Shown here: one piece after another, positions 41,746 to 49,122 of the stretch
Numbering within the stretch: position 1 is the first letter of the stretch
Layout: every line of letters begins with the position of its first letter
From: Solirubrobacteraceae bacterium
GTDB taxonomy: Bacteria > Actinomycetota > Thermoleophilia > Solirubrobacterales > Solirubrobacteraceae
DNA length: 64,000 bases
NCBI GenBank assembly: GCA_031177685.1
Contig: JAPSGI010000011.1
Coordinates: 62,001 to 126,000 of the forward strand
Direction: 5' to 3'
Notes under the pieces: model-generated
What the model saw: the letters and a program-made list of their open reading frames with translations, nothing else
Told to the model about the DNA's origin: nothing
The model's database searches: none
Made by a program: the position numbers and the translations under genes

Positions 41746-42511
41746 CGTCGCGGACGCGCCTGATTGCCTCTTCCGGGGTCGGATCACCTTGCTCAAGCGG
41801 AAGGACGCCGCGAGCGTTCATGTATGCCTGCGGCCCAACTTCGTTCAGCACCGTGACGTTCGTGATCCTGCGGACGGCGAGCGGTCGCCCGGATTGCGGG
41901 TCGCGCGTGACCCACCCTTCTACGGTTGCGAGCTTGTCCCAGATCTCGCGCATTAGGGACTCCCGACCCTCGGCGAGATAGCAGGAGACGGCCCGCTCCC
42001 AAAGCCGGTCATAGAGCGTGAAGCGCAGTTGGCTTCGGCTGGAGAGGGTCTGAACGCGCCCGCTCACCGCTCCGTAGGCGCCAGCCGATGGCGCTTCGAC
42101 GAGCTTCGGGGAAGGCGCTGCCGTCGGTAGCGCACGGAGCGTTGCCTCGCCTTCCGCTGTATCGAACCGCACCCCTTCGATGCCGGATTTGAGCATCCCG
42201 GCGAGCCCGGTGGCCTCCTTTTGGACCTTGTTCGAGTACGGGACGGTCATCCGGCTTTCGAGCGCCTGCCCGACTTCGAGGTAGTTGCGGACGACCTGCT
42301 CGACCTGGCCTGGCTTCCCCCCGTTCTTCGACACGCCGCGCACCGTGGCAATGGCGCTGCTCGCGTTGAGAGCTTCGATCTCCCAGCGCACGTCCTGGGC
42401 CTTGGATTCGGCCGAGAGAGCGGTGATCAGGGCGTGGAAGTGGCTGACGGCCTCGGCGAACTGTTCGAGCGAAACGCTCCCTTGAAGCTCCAGCGTGACC
42501 GTGTCGCTCAT
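41738..42511 (-). CDS. Unknown 257-residue protein coupled to the PIN nuclease (possible antitoxin)
   Basis: 257 residues, first gene of the cargo operon. It opens TVTLELQGSVSLEQFAEAVSHFHALITALSAE, a strand-helix pattern, then DVRWEIEALNASSAIATVRG, a central region rich in small residues (about 100-145), and a second folded part FTLYDRLWERAVSCYLAEGRESLMREIWDKLATVEGWVTRD ... ITNVTVLNEVG. It ends PTPEEAIRRVRDGG, a charged tail. No family recognised. Position and overlap with a PIN gene make an antitoxin or targeting subunit the best guess, but that is inference only. Divergent from the transposase. Confidence 0.65.
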   Translation of the reverse strand: MSDTVTLELQGSVSLEQFAEAVSHFHALITALSAESKAQDVRWEIEALNASSAIATVRGVSKNGGKPGQVEQVVRNYLEVGQALESRMTVPYSNKVQKEATGLAGMLKSGIEGVRFDTAEGEATLRALPTAAPSPKLVEAPSAGAYGAVSGRVQTLSSRSQLRFTLYDRLWERAVSCYLAEGRESLMREIWDKLATVEGWVTRDPQSGRPLAVRRITNVTVLNEVGPQAYMNARGVLPLEQGDPTPEEAIRRVRDGG

Positions 42512-42590
42512 CCGCTCGTTTTTCCCGGTTTAGAGGGGTTTTTCTGTCCGATCCATAGCGTAGTGTGACAGTCGGAAGGTAAGAAAGAGC

Positions 42591-42621
42591 GGCCCCCGCG
42601 AAGTTGGAGCTTCCGGGGGCC
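42591..42621. other. Strong stem-loop before the transposase gene
   Basis: GGCCCCCG (42591-42598) pairs with CGGGGGCC (42614-42621), and GAAG (42600-42603) with CTTC (42610-42613), leaving a six-base loop and one bulged C. Such hairpins ahead of transposase genes are known to hide the start from read-through transcripts or stop them. A TATAGG hexamer (42634-42639) then lies four bases before the ATG. Confidence 0.6.
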
Positions 42622-42643
42622 TGACCACCGAGGTATAGGCTCG

Positions 42644-43804
42644 ATGGCAGTCCCCAAAGTAGCACCGCGCTCGGCGGTTTCCGAGCTTGCTTCACTCCTC
42701 GTCTCGCCCGAGATAGCGCGCCTGGTGGGCGAGCTTGAGGCAACGCGCTGGACGGGACGGCCTGGCTACCCGATCCGCACGATGGTCGGGATGGCGCTCG
42801 CCAAGAGCCTGTACGCGATCCCGACCTGGACGCGCACGGTCCGCTTGGTCGGGGAGCACGCCGCCCTTCAGGCCGCTCTCGGCTGTCCAGGCAAGGTGCC
42901 GTCTGAGTGGGCGTGCTACCGCTTCACGCGCAAGCTCAGGGAGCACTCCGACGCGCTGGCCCGCTGCCTTGACCGCGTGACCGCCGGGCTGCACGAGCGG
43001 CTGCCGCAGATGGGCGCGAACGTCGCGATAGACGCCTCGGACATGGCGGCGTACGCGAACGGCCAGCGGTTCGTGTCTAAGGGCGGACGCGAGCGCGACG
43101 CCGACGAGTACAGCGACCCGGACGCCTCCTGGGGCCACCGCTCGGCTGTCTCGACGCGCAAGGGCGGCGGGTTCTACGGCTACAAGCTGCACATGGCGGT
43201 GTGCGCGGACACCGATCTTCCGCTGGCCTGGCAGGTCGAGACGGGGCGGCGCAACGAGTCCAGCTTCGCCGTCCCGCTGATCGACGCGGTACGCGCTCGC
43301 GGGTTCGCCGCTGAGACGTGCGCGATGGACAAGGGCTACGACCTCGCCCCCATCTACGCCGAGTGCGAGGCCCGCGATGTGCGCCCGATCATGCCGCTAC
43401 GCGCCTCCCCCGACGTGAAGCGCGGCGAGCACCGCCCCCCGACCTGCGAGCACGGGAAATGGCGGTTCGCCGGGTCCGACGCAAAGCGCGGCGCGTCGAA
43501 GTGGCGCTGCCCCACCGGGGAATGTCAGCCCGCCTCGGTGTGGGTCAAGGCCGACCGGCTGCACCCGCTGATCCCCCGCGAGACGCTGCGCTGGCGCAAG
43601 CTCTACCGGGGCCGCGCCTCAGTCGAACGCTCCTTCGGGCGCCTCAAGAACGACTGGGCGCTGGCACCCCTGCGCGTCCGGGGCATCGAGCGCGTGCGCC
43701 TGCACGCCGACCTGACCGTGCTGGCTCAGCTCTCCCGCGCGCTGAGCCGCGTTCGGTCGCGGCCTACAGGCCGATCCTCTCGGCCTGTACCGCAGGCCGC
43801 GTAG
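42644..43804 (+). CDS. DDE transposase of the IS4/IS5 superfamily
   Basis: 386 residues. An N-terminal helical domain (LASLLVSPEIARLVGELEATRWTGRPGYPIRTMVGMALAKSL, the DUF772-like transposase start) leads to the catalytic core: the first Asp in NVAIDASDMAAYAN (about residue 131), the second in TCAMDKGYDLAPIY (about 227) and the Glu in RGRASVERSFGRLKNDWAL (about 328), the YREK-like region of this superfamily. A cysteine-bearing insert (TCEHGKWRF ... WRCPTGECQPA) sits before the Glu, possibly a zinc knuckle. The enzyme looks complete. Its 3' end overlaps the convergent winged-helix gene by 41 bases. Confidence 0.9.
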   Translation: MAVPKVAPRSAVSELASLLVSPEIARLVGELEATRWTGRPGYPIRTMVGMALAKSLYAIPTWTRTVRLVGEHAALQAALGCPGKVPSEWACYRFTRKLREHSDALARCLDRVTAGLHERLPQMGANVAIDASDMAAYANGQRFVSKGGRERDADEYSDPDASWGHRSAVSTRKGGGFYGYKLHMAVCADTDLPLAWQVETGRRNESSFAVPLIDAVRARGFAAETCAMDKGYDLAPIYAECEARDVRPIMPLRASPDVKRGEHRPPTCEHGKWRFAGSDAKRGASKWRCPTGECQPASVWVKADRLHPLIPRETLRWRKLYRGRASVERSFGRLKNDWALAPLRVRGIERVRLHADLTVLAQLSRALSRVRSRPTGRSSRPVPQAA

Positions 43805-44012
43805 GAAACACGAACCCCTCCAAGCGGTGGATCAGCCCGGCCCCGTACAGGCGCGCGAGCGAATCCGCCACCGCGAGCGCGTCGCCCATCTCGCGGGCGA
43901 CTTCATCGGCCGTCCAAGGCCACGGCGCGTCCTCGTTGAGCAACATCGACAAGATCGCCCCGTCGATGGTCGTCTCGCCCTCAGCGGGCGCAGAGCTACG
44001 CTGGTCGTGCAT
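43764..44012 (-). CDS. Winged-helix protein convergent with the transposase
   Basis: 82 residues from the ATG at 44012, which has AGGAGGG ten bases ahead (a GTG at 44036 is less likely). The sequence TTIDGAILSMLLNEDAPWPWTADEVAREMGDALAVADSLARLYGAGLIHRLEGFVFPTRPA is a compact winged helix found as free-standing small proteins in Thermoleophilia chromosomes. Within this element it could regulate transposition; its mRNA is antisense to the last 41 bases of the transposase. Whether it is element-born or captured host DNA is open. Confidence 0.72.
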   Translation of the reverse strand: MHDQRSSAPAEGETTIDGAILSMLLNEDAPWPWTADEVAREMGDALAVADSLARLYGAGLIHRLEGFVFPTRPAVQAERIGL

Positions 44013-44036
44013 GGGAGCTAATCCCTCCTGTGCCAC

Positions 44037-44076
44037 GGCCCCGGGGTGTTAGCGCACCGCCGGGGCCAACTTTTGC
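44037..44076 (+). terminator. Rho-independent-type terminator near the right end of the element
   Basis: GGCCCCGG (44037-44044) and CCGGGGCC (44060-44067) form an 8-bp stem with an inner GGTG/CACC extension, followed by AACTTTT. It would stop plus-strand transcripts (transposase) before they enter dinB antisense, or lie in the 5' region of the winged-helix gene. Confidence 0.6.
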
Positions 44077-44122
44077 CTACGAACCCCGCGACCGTAAGGG
44101 AGCTAGCCAGTGACCCCCAACC

Positions 44123-44150
44123 GTTTCGCCAATCGTTTCGTCAACCCCTC
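44123..44150. repeat. Right terminal inverted repeat with tandem 12-mer
   Basis: The terminal repeat is 44135-44150. Inside it, two tandem 12-mers, GTTTCGCCAATC (44123-44134) and GTTTCGTCAACC (44135-44146), differ at two positions; the inner one is the exact inverse of the left-end 12-mer. The doubled motif looks like two transposase-binding sites at one end only. Confidence 0.78.
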
Positions 44151-44154
44151 CTAG
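44151..44154. repeat. Target-site duplication, right copy (CTAG)
   Basis: Second copy of CTAG, directly outside the right inverted repeat; it contains the stop codon of dinB (minus strand). Confidence 0.75.
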
Positions 44155-45218
44155 ACCGACAGGCGCAGCTGGGGCGCGCCGTCTTGCGCCGGCGCGCCGC
44201 CCTCGAAGGCGGCGACGCGCACGCCGAGGAGTCGCACGGGACGCGGCGGGTCGTAGGCGTGCAGCAGTTCCCGTGCGATCGCGCGGACGCTGTCGAGCTC
44301 GTTCGTGGCGTGGTCGAGCGTGCGCGCCCGCGTCACCGTGGTCCAGTCGTCCAGGCGCACCTTGATCCCCACGGTGCGCCCGCGCAGCTCGCGGCGCGCC
44401 AGGCGCTCGCACAGGTCGGCGGCGAGCCGGTCGAGCACGCGCACCTGCTCCGCGCGGTCGGCCACGTCGACGTCGAACGTCGTCTCGCTGGACTGCGACT
44501 TCGTCTCGCGCACCGGCGCCACCTCGCCGTCGTGCTCGAAGCGCGCGCGGCGGGCCAGGTCGTGGCCATGGCGCTCCCCGAAGGCCTCGCGCAGCTGCGC
44601 CTCCGGCCGGGCGCGCAAATCGGCGATCGTGCGGATCCCCATCCCCTCCAGCCGCTCGGCCGTCTTGGGGCCGATGCCCGGCAGCAGCCGCGGCGAGGCG
44701 CCCGCGAAGCGCTCGCACGCCATCTCGCGGCTCAGGGCGACCAGCCCGGCGGGCTTCTCGCAGTCCGAGGCGATCTTCGCGACCAGCTTGTTCGGCCCGA
44801 TGCCCACCGAGGCGCTCAGCCCGGTGCGCGCGCGGATCTCCCCCACCAGCCGGCGCATCGCGGCCTTGGGCGCGACCAGATCGGAGAGGTCGAGGTAGCC
44901 CTCGTCCAGACCCGCCTGCTCGACCGTCTCCACGTGCGCGCGCACGATCTCCCACACGCCCCGCGACGCCTCGCGGTAGGCCGGGAAGTCCGGGCGGATG
45001 ACCACCGCCTGCGGGCACAGCCGGCGCGCCTGCGACGCCGGCATCGCCGAGTGCACGCCGAACGCGCGCGCCTCGTACGTGCACGTCGTCACCACGGCGC
45101 GCGGGCCCGACCCCGACACGATCACCGGCTGGCCGCGCAGCGACGGGTCGCGCAGCAGCTCGACGCTCGCGTAGAAGGCATCGAGGTCGAGATGCGCGAT
45201 GACCCGGCGGCCCTCCAT
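44151..45218 (-). CDS. dinB: DNA polymerase IV
   Basis: 355 residues from the ATG at 45218. Y-family motifs: HLDLDAFYASVELLRDPSLRGQPVIV (first metal Asp), the QAGLDEGYLDLSD block (Asp-Glu pair), GIGPNKLVAKIASDCEKPAG and the helix-hairpin-helix LPGIGPKTAERLEGMGI; a little-finger domain follows with SQSSETTFDVDV. The enzyme performs translesion synthesis. No SOS box is seen before it; it follows the rlpA-like gene on the same strand by 29 bases. It ends PQLRLSV without an obvious sliding-clamp motif (QLxLF-like PQLRLSV may be a weak one). Its TAG stop lies in the element's target duplication. Confidence 0.93.
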   Translation of the reverse strand: MEGRRVIAHLDLDAFYASVELLRDPSLRGQPVIVSGSGPRAVVTTCTYEARAFGVHSAMPASQARRLCPQAVVIRPDFPAYREASRGVWEIVRAHVETVEQAGLDEGYLDLSDLVAPKAAMRRLVGEIRARTGLSASVGIGPNKLVAKIASDCEKPAGLVALSREMACERFAGASPRLLPGIGPKTAERLEGMGIRTIADLRARPEAQLREAFGERHGHDLARRARFEHDGEVAPVRETKSQSSETTFDVDVADRAEQVRVLDRLAADLCERLARRELRGRTVGIKVRLDDWTTVTRARTLDHATNELDSVRAIARELLHAYDPPRPVRLLGVRVAAFEGGAPAQDGAPQLRLSV

Positions 45219-45247
45219 GGCCGCCAGGATCGCGCATGGCCCGGCGG

Positions 45248-46216
45248 CTAGCGGGTGACCCAGATCGTGCCGACGCCGTTGAAGCCCAGGCGGCGGGCGA
45301 CGGCTCCGGCCAGGTCGTACTCGCGCCCGCCCACGTAGGGACCGCGGTCGCGGACCGTGGCGGTCACCGACCGGCCGCGGTAGCGCACTCGGACCCGCGT
45401 GCCGCACGGCAGCGTCTTGTGCGCGACGACCAGCGCGTGGTAGCCGAGCCGGCCGCCGCAGGCCAGCGGCCCGCCGTACATGTCGTAGCGGGAGGCCAGC
45501 GCGGCGCGGTAGCCGTACACGCGCCCGATCCGCCGCTGCGCACGCGCATTCGCGACGTCGCCACGGAACGTCACGCGGGCGTAGCGACCGCCGACGAACC
45601 CGGCGCGGTCCGCCAGCGCGTAGCGCCCGCGGGCGTCGGTGCGGTCGGAGGCGACGATCCGCCAGCGCCCGCCGCGCAGCAGCTCCAGGCGCACGAGGCG
45701 CCCGGCGCGCCACGGCGCGACGCTGCCGCGCACGACGGCTCGCTCACCTGCGGCGACGTCGAGGCGCCGGTACGGCGCGTGCACGCGCGCCGCCACGGTC
45801 ACGCGGCGGCTGGCGCTGCGCGCGGCCGCCGTCGCGGGCGGCGGCTGGCCCGCGCTGAGCGCGGACGCCTCGCCCAGGGCGACGCGCAGCTCGCCCGTGC
45901 GGCGCAGCCGGGTGGAGAACGCGTAGCGGCCGTCCGCCCCGGCCACGGCCGTGCGGATCACCCGCCAGCCGCGGCGGTCGGAGCCGTACTCCAGTGCCAC
46001 CTGGCGCCCGGCGTTCTGAGCGCCGACGCTGCCGCGTACGACGGCGGCCTGGCCGTAGCGGATGGACGGGTCGGCCACGCGCATCGCGGGCTGGGACTGG
46101 GCGCGCGCCTCGTCTGCGACGAGCGGCGTCGCGGCGGCGGTGCAGATTCCAATGGCGAGCGCACCGGTCAGTGCCACGCGGGCACGGCCGGCGCGCAGGT
46201 CGGTCTGGGGCCTCAC
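45248..46216 (-). CDS. RlpA-like septal/cell-wall protein with double-psi beta-barrel domain
   Basis: 322 residues from a GTG-type start at 46216. A signal peptide (about 1-39, ALTGALAIGICTAAATPLVADEARA) precedes two Ig-like repeats (about 45-115 and 140-215; each has a VVRGSV motif: QAAVVRGSVGAQNAG and RAVVRGSVAPWRAG). The C-terminal DPBB domain has SRYDMYGGPLACGGRLGYHALVVAHKTLPCGTRVRVRY and ATVRDRGPYVGGREYDLAGAVARRLGF, including the catalytic-type Asp of RDRGP. RlpA enzymes cleave glycan strands lacking stem peptides. A c-di-AMP riboswitch fills the leader, as for other actinobacterial wall hydrolase genes. Confidence 0.88.
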   Translation of the reverse strand: MRPQTDLRAGRARVALTGALAIGICTAAATPLVADEARAQSQPAMRVADPSIRYGQAAVVRGSVGAQNAGRQVALEYGSDRRGWRVIRTAVAGADGRYAFSTRLRRTGELRVALGEASALSAGQPPPATAAARSASRRVTVAARVHAPYRRLDVAAGERAVVRGSVAPWRAGRLVRLELLRGGRWRIVASDRTDARGRYALADRAGFVGGRYARVTFRGDVANARAQRRIGRVYGYRAALASRYDMYGGPLACGGRLGYHALVVAHKTLPCGTRVRVRYRGRSVTATVRDRGPYVGGREYDLAGAVARRLGFNGVGTIWVTR

Positions 46217-46244
46217 GGGTGAGGCTCACCTCCTCGATTGCTGC

Positions 46245-46400
46245 GGTCTGGGCGCCTACGGGGTTAGCTGTCGGGCTCGCGAGTTGCGGCCCCTCTGTGG
46301 GCCCTCGCTACGGCGGCGGCTGTGCCGCCGATTCGCCCCATGCCGGCTGGGCCGGCGAGTGGGTCCCCCGTCCGCCGCACGCGGCGCGGCGACGGTTCGG
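46245..46400 (-). ncRNA. Cyclic di-AMP riboswitch (ydaO/yuaA class)
   Basis: Read on the minus strand, this leader contains the conserved blocks of the ydaO aptamer: GACGGGGGACCCACT, GGGGCGAATCGG, GTAGCGAGGGCC, and the highly diagnostic GAGCCCGACAGCTAACCCC followed by GTAGGCG. It lies 30-180 bases before an RlpA-like wall protein. In actinobacteria this class controls rpf, NlpC/P60 and related hydrolase genes and turns them off when c-di-AMP is high. The expression platform between 46245 and 46217 includes the GAGGAGGTGAG ribosome site. Outer limits are approximate. Confidence 0.9.
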
Positions 46401-46430
46401 CTGTTGTGAACTGGGTCCCAGGCTAAGGCA

Positions 46431-47591
46431 CTAGGCCACGGCTTGTGTGCCCGCGGGCACACTGGAGTCCACCCGAACGGAGGGGGTTCCGGCGACCAGC
46501 GCGGCGCTGACCGCCGGCCCGACGACCCGGCGCAGCGTCTGCGGCAGGCCGTCGCACGCCGCCTGCGCGGCGGCGATCATCTCCTCCGCCACGGCCAGCA
46601 GCGGCCGCTGCGGGTCGTCCGCGGGCACGTCGCAGGCCAGCCGCGCGAGCGCGAGCGGCTCCGTGGGGTCCCCCCCGCCCATGGCGCGCGCGACCGCGCC
46701 CGTCAGGTGGGCGACCACACGCGGCGGCATGGAGGGCGGCGGGTGCGCGGGCGGACCGGGCGCGGGGCCGAGGTCGAGCGGATCGCCGCCGTCGAGCAGG
46801 TGCGTCAGGTGGCCGCCCGCCATCTGCGCGAGCGTGTCCGGATGGAGGCCGACCGCCAGGCCGCAGCGGATCAGCGCCAGCCCGTTGAACACCGCGTGCC
46901 CGTACGGCATGTCCGACGCGTAGAGGATGTGCCCGGGCGGGACCTCCGCGAACAGCGCGAGCAGGTCGGCGACGTTCCACCAGGCGGTGTCGAAGAACAG
47001 GTTGGGCAGCTCGCGGGCGTCGCGCCAGATCCAGGCCAGGTCGCTGATCCCGGCGTGCGCGAGGATCAGGCGGGCGCCGGGATGGCGGCGGGCCAGCTCC
47101 ACCGTGTCGCGACCCAGCGCGGGGATTCCGCGGCCGGCGTGGATCACGATCGGCAGCCGGCGCTCGTCGGCCAGCGCGACGATCTCCCGGACCTTCGGCG
47201 CGTGCATCTCGAAGCGCTCGGCGCGCGGGTGCAGCTTGAGCCCCACCGCGCCCGCGTCCAGGCAGCGCAGCGCCTCGGCCACGGGATCGTCGTGCGGGTC
47301 CAGGCGCGCCAGCGCCCGCAGGCGACCGCCGGACGCCGCCGCCTCCGCGAGCACGCGGTCGTTGGCGCGCGGGTAGCCGTCGGGCTCCATCGTGGTGAAG
47401 ACCAGCGCGTGGCGGTGGCCGGCGAGGTCCAGGACGGCGAGGATCTCCGCGGCCGTCGCCTTGAACCCGTCGGGGTCGTTGTTCCCCGTGTGCGTGTGCG
47501 CGTCGAACCACGGCGTGTCGGCCGGTAGCAGCGCGGCGTGCGCCCGGTACAGGTCGCCCAGCAGCGCGTCGAAGGGGTCGGGAGCGGCCAT
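46431..47591 (-). CDS. Amidohydrolase family (TIM-barrel, amidohydrolase_2-like)
   Basis: 386 residues from the ATG at 47591. The metal motif is PWFDAHTHTGNNDPDG (His32 and His34), then VGLKLHPRAERFEMHAPKVREI, PIVIHAGRGIPALGR (His), ARLILAHAGISDLAWIW (His) and HILYASDMPYGHAVF (Asp). This is the decarboxylase/hydrolase group of the amidohydrolase superfamily. The C-terminal part (VRVDSSVPAGTQAVA) is unusual and may be an accessory tail. Substrate unknown. Divergent from the WS/DGAT gene by 34 bases; an upstream extension of the frame exists but lacks family similarity. Confidence 0.82.
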   Translation of the reverse strand: MAAPDPFDALLGDLYRAHAALLPADTPWFDAHTHTGNNDPDGFKATAAEILAVLDLAGHRHALVFTTMEPDGYPRANDRVLAEAAASGGRLRALARLDPHDDPVAEALRCLDAGAVGLKLHPRAERFEMHAPKVREIVALADERRLPIVIHAGRGIPALGRDTVELARRHPGARLILAHAGISDLAWIWRDARELPNLFFDTAWWNVADLLALFAEVPPGHILYASDMPYGHAVFNGLALIRCGLAVGLHPDTLAQMAGGHLTHLLDGGDPLDLGPAPGPPAHPPPSMPPRVVAHLTGAVARAMGGGDPTEPLALARLACDVPADDPQRPLLAVAEEMIAAAQAACDGLPQTLRRVVGPAVSAALVAGTPSVRVDSSVPAGTQAVA

Positions 47592-47625
47592 CGCGCCCGG
47601 CAGGCTATCGCCGTAGAATCGCCCC

Positions 47626-49116
47626 GTGGCCAATCCGGACCGGCTCACCGCGCTCGACGCCTCGTTTCTGCACCTCGAGCGCGACGCGTCGCACATGCAC
47701 GTCGGGTCCTGCCTGGTGTTCGCGGGGACGCCGCCGCACTACGACGAGCTGGTGGACCACATCGCGCGCCGGCTGCCGCTCGTGCCCCGCTACCGCCAGC
47801 GCCTGGCCGAGGTCCCGTTCCAGCAGGGCCGCCCGGTGTGGGTGGACGACCCGCACTTCAACGTCACCTACCACGTGCGCCACAGCGGGCTGCCGCGCCC
47901 CGGGACGGACGCCGAGCTCAAGCGCCTGGCCGGCCGCCTGTTCTCGCAGGCGCTGGACCGGGACAAGCCGCTGTGGGAGATCACGCTCGCCGTCGGCCTG
48001 TCGGGAGAGCGCTTCGCGCTGGTGAGCAAGACCCACCACGCGCTGGTCGACGGGGTCTCCGGCGTGGACATCGCCACCGTCCTGTTCGACACGTCGCCGG
48101 AGCCGGCCCCGGCGCCCGAGCCCGAGCCGTGGATCCCGCGCCCCATGCCGAGCCCGGCGCAGCTGCTGGCCGACGCGCTGCTGGAGCGCGCGACCGCGCC
48201 GGGCGAGATGGCCCGCGGCGTGCGTGCGCTGGCCCGCGGACCGCGTCAGGCGCTCGAGCGCGCGCGCGAGGCGGTCGCCGCGGTCGGCTCGCTCGCCTCC
48301 GCGGGCGGCGGCGCGCCCCCCACCCCGCTGAACGTCCCGATCGGGCCGCACCGCCGCTTCACCTGGGTCGACGCGGAGCTGCGGCGCTTCAAGGACATCA
48401 AGGACTCGCTGCACGGGACGGTCAACGACGTCGTGCTCACCGCGGTCACGCTGGCGCTGGGCCGCTTCCTGCGCGCGCGCGGCGTCGACACCTCGCGCCT
48501 GGAGCTGCGGGCGATGGTGCCCGTGTCGGTGCGCGCCGACGCCGAGCGCGGCGCGCTGGGCAACCGCGTCGCGACGATGTGGGCCCCGCTGCCCGTGGGC
48601 ATCGAGGACCCGGTGGAGTGCTTCGGCGTCGTCCACGACGCGATGGCCGAGCTGAAGTCCTCGGGCCAGGCCGTCGGCGCGCAGGTCCTCACCGAGCTGG
48701 CCGACTTCGCGCCGCCCACGATCATGTCGCAGGCCGCCCGGCTCACGGCGCGCCAGCGCTTCTTCAACCTGGTCGTGACGAACGTGCCCGGGCCCCAGAT
48801 CCCGCTGTACCTGCTGGGCCGCGAGCTGCAGGCGATCTATCCCCAGGTCCCGCTCGCGCCGCGCCAGAGCCTGGGCATCGCGATCATGAGCTACAACGGC
48901 CGCCTGCACTTCGGGCTGCTGGGCGACTTCGACGCCATGCCCGACCTCGAGCGGCTGGGCGAGGACCTCGGGGCGGCGATCGACGAGCTGTCCCTGGCCG
49001 CGGGGGTCGCCGGGGCGCCCGCGGACGCGTCCGCGCGACCGGCGCTGGGGATCGAGATGCCGCGCAGCCGCGGGGGCGGCCGCACGCGCGCCACGCAGCC
49101 GCGGGCCGCGAGGTAG
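47626..49116 (+). CDS. Wax ester synthase/diacylglycerol acyltransferase (WS/DGAT)
   Basis: 496 residues from a GTG. Motifs: LTALDASFLHLERDASHMHVGS, the catalytic HHALVDGVSG near residue 138, FNLVVTNVPGPQIPLYLLGRE and SYNGRLHFGLLGDFDAMPDL, all typical of bacterial WS/DGAT. It esterifies fatty alcohols or diacylglycerol with acyl-CoA to make storage lipids, common in actinobacteria. The proline-rich C-terminus is variable. TAGAAT (47614-47619) lies six bases before the GTG with no ribosome site, so the mRNA is likely leaderless. A small membrane protein and nadE follow closely. Confidence 0.92.
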   Translation: MANPDRLTALDASFLHLERDASHMHVGSCLVFAGTPPHYDELVDHIARRLPLVPRYRQRLAEVPFQQGRPVWVDDPHFNVTYHVRHSGLPRPGTDAELKRLAGRLFSQALDRDKPLWEITLAVGLSGERFALVSKTHHALVDGVSGVDIATVLFDTSPEPAPAPEPEPWIPRPMPSPAQLLADALLERATAPGEMARGVRALARGPRQALERAREAVAAVGSLASAGGGAPPTPLNVPIGPHRRFTWVDAELRRFKDIKDSLHGTVNDVVLTAVTLALGRFLRARGVDTSRLELRAMVPVSVRADAERGALGNRVATMWAPLPVGIEDPVECFGVVHDAMAELKSSGQAVGAQVLTELADFAPPTIMSQAARLTARQRFFNLVVTNVPGPQIPLYLLGRELQAIYPQVPLAPRQSLGIAIMSYNGRLHFGLLGDFDAMPDLERLGEDLGAAIDELSLAAGVAGAPADASARPALGIEMPRSRGGGRTRATQPRAAR

Positions 49117-49122
49117 CGCCCC

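Larger units (their letters stand above)
40927..44150. mobile_element. IS element (IS4/IS5 superfamily-like) with toxin-antitoxin-like cargo
   Basis: A 3,224-bp insertion bounded by imperfect 16-bp inverted repeats (14 of 16 matching) and flanked by CTAG on both sides. It holds a DDE transposase (+), a winged-helix gene (-) and a three-gene minus-strand operon (257-aa unknown, PIN nuclease, 71-aa winged helix). Its base composition is visibly less G+C-rich than the flanks. The ends abut the stop codons of the convergent cupin and dinB genes without damaging either, and nothing in it looks decayed, so it may be recent and active. Confidence 0.82.

Noticed and set aside
41251-41796. Longer PIN protein starting at the TTG at 41796.
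   Set aside because: The extra 17 residues overlap the upstream gene by 59 bases and lie before the conserved first strand; the GTG at 41745 fits the coupling pattern of this genome.
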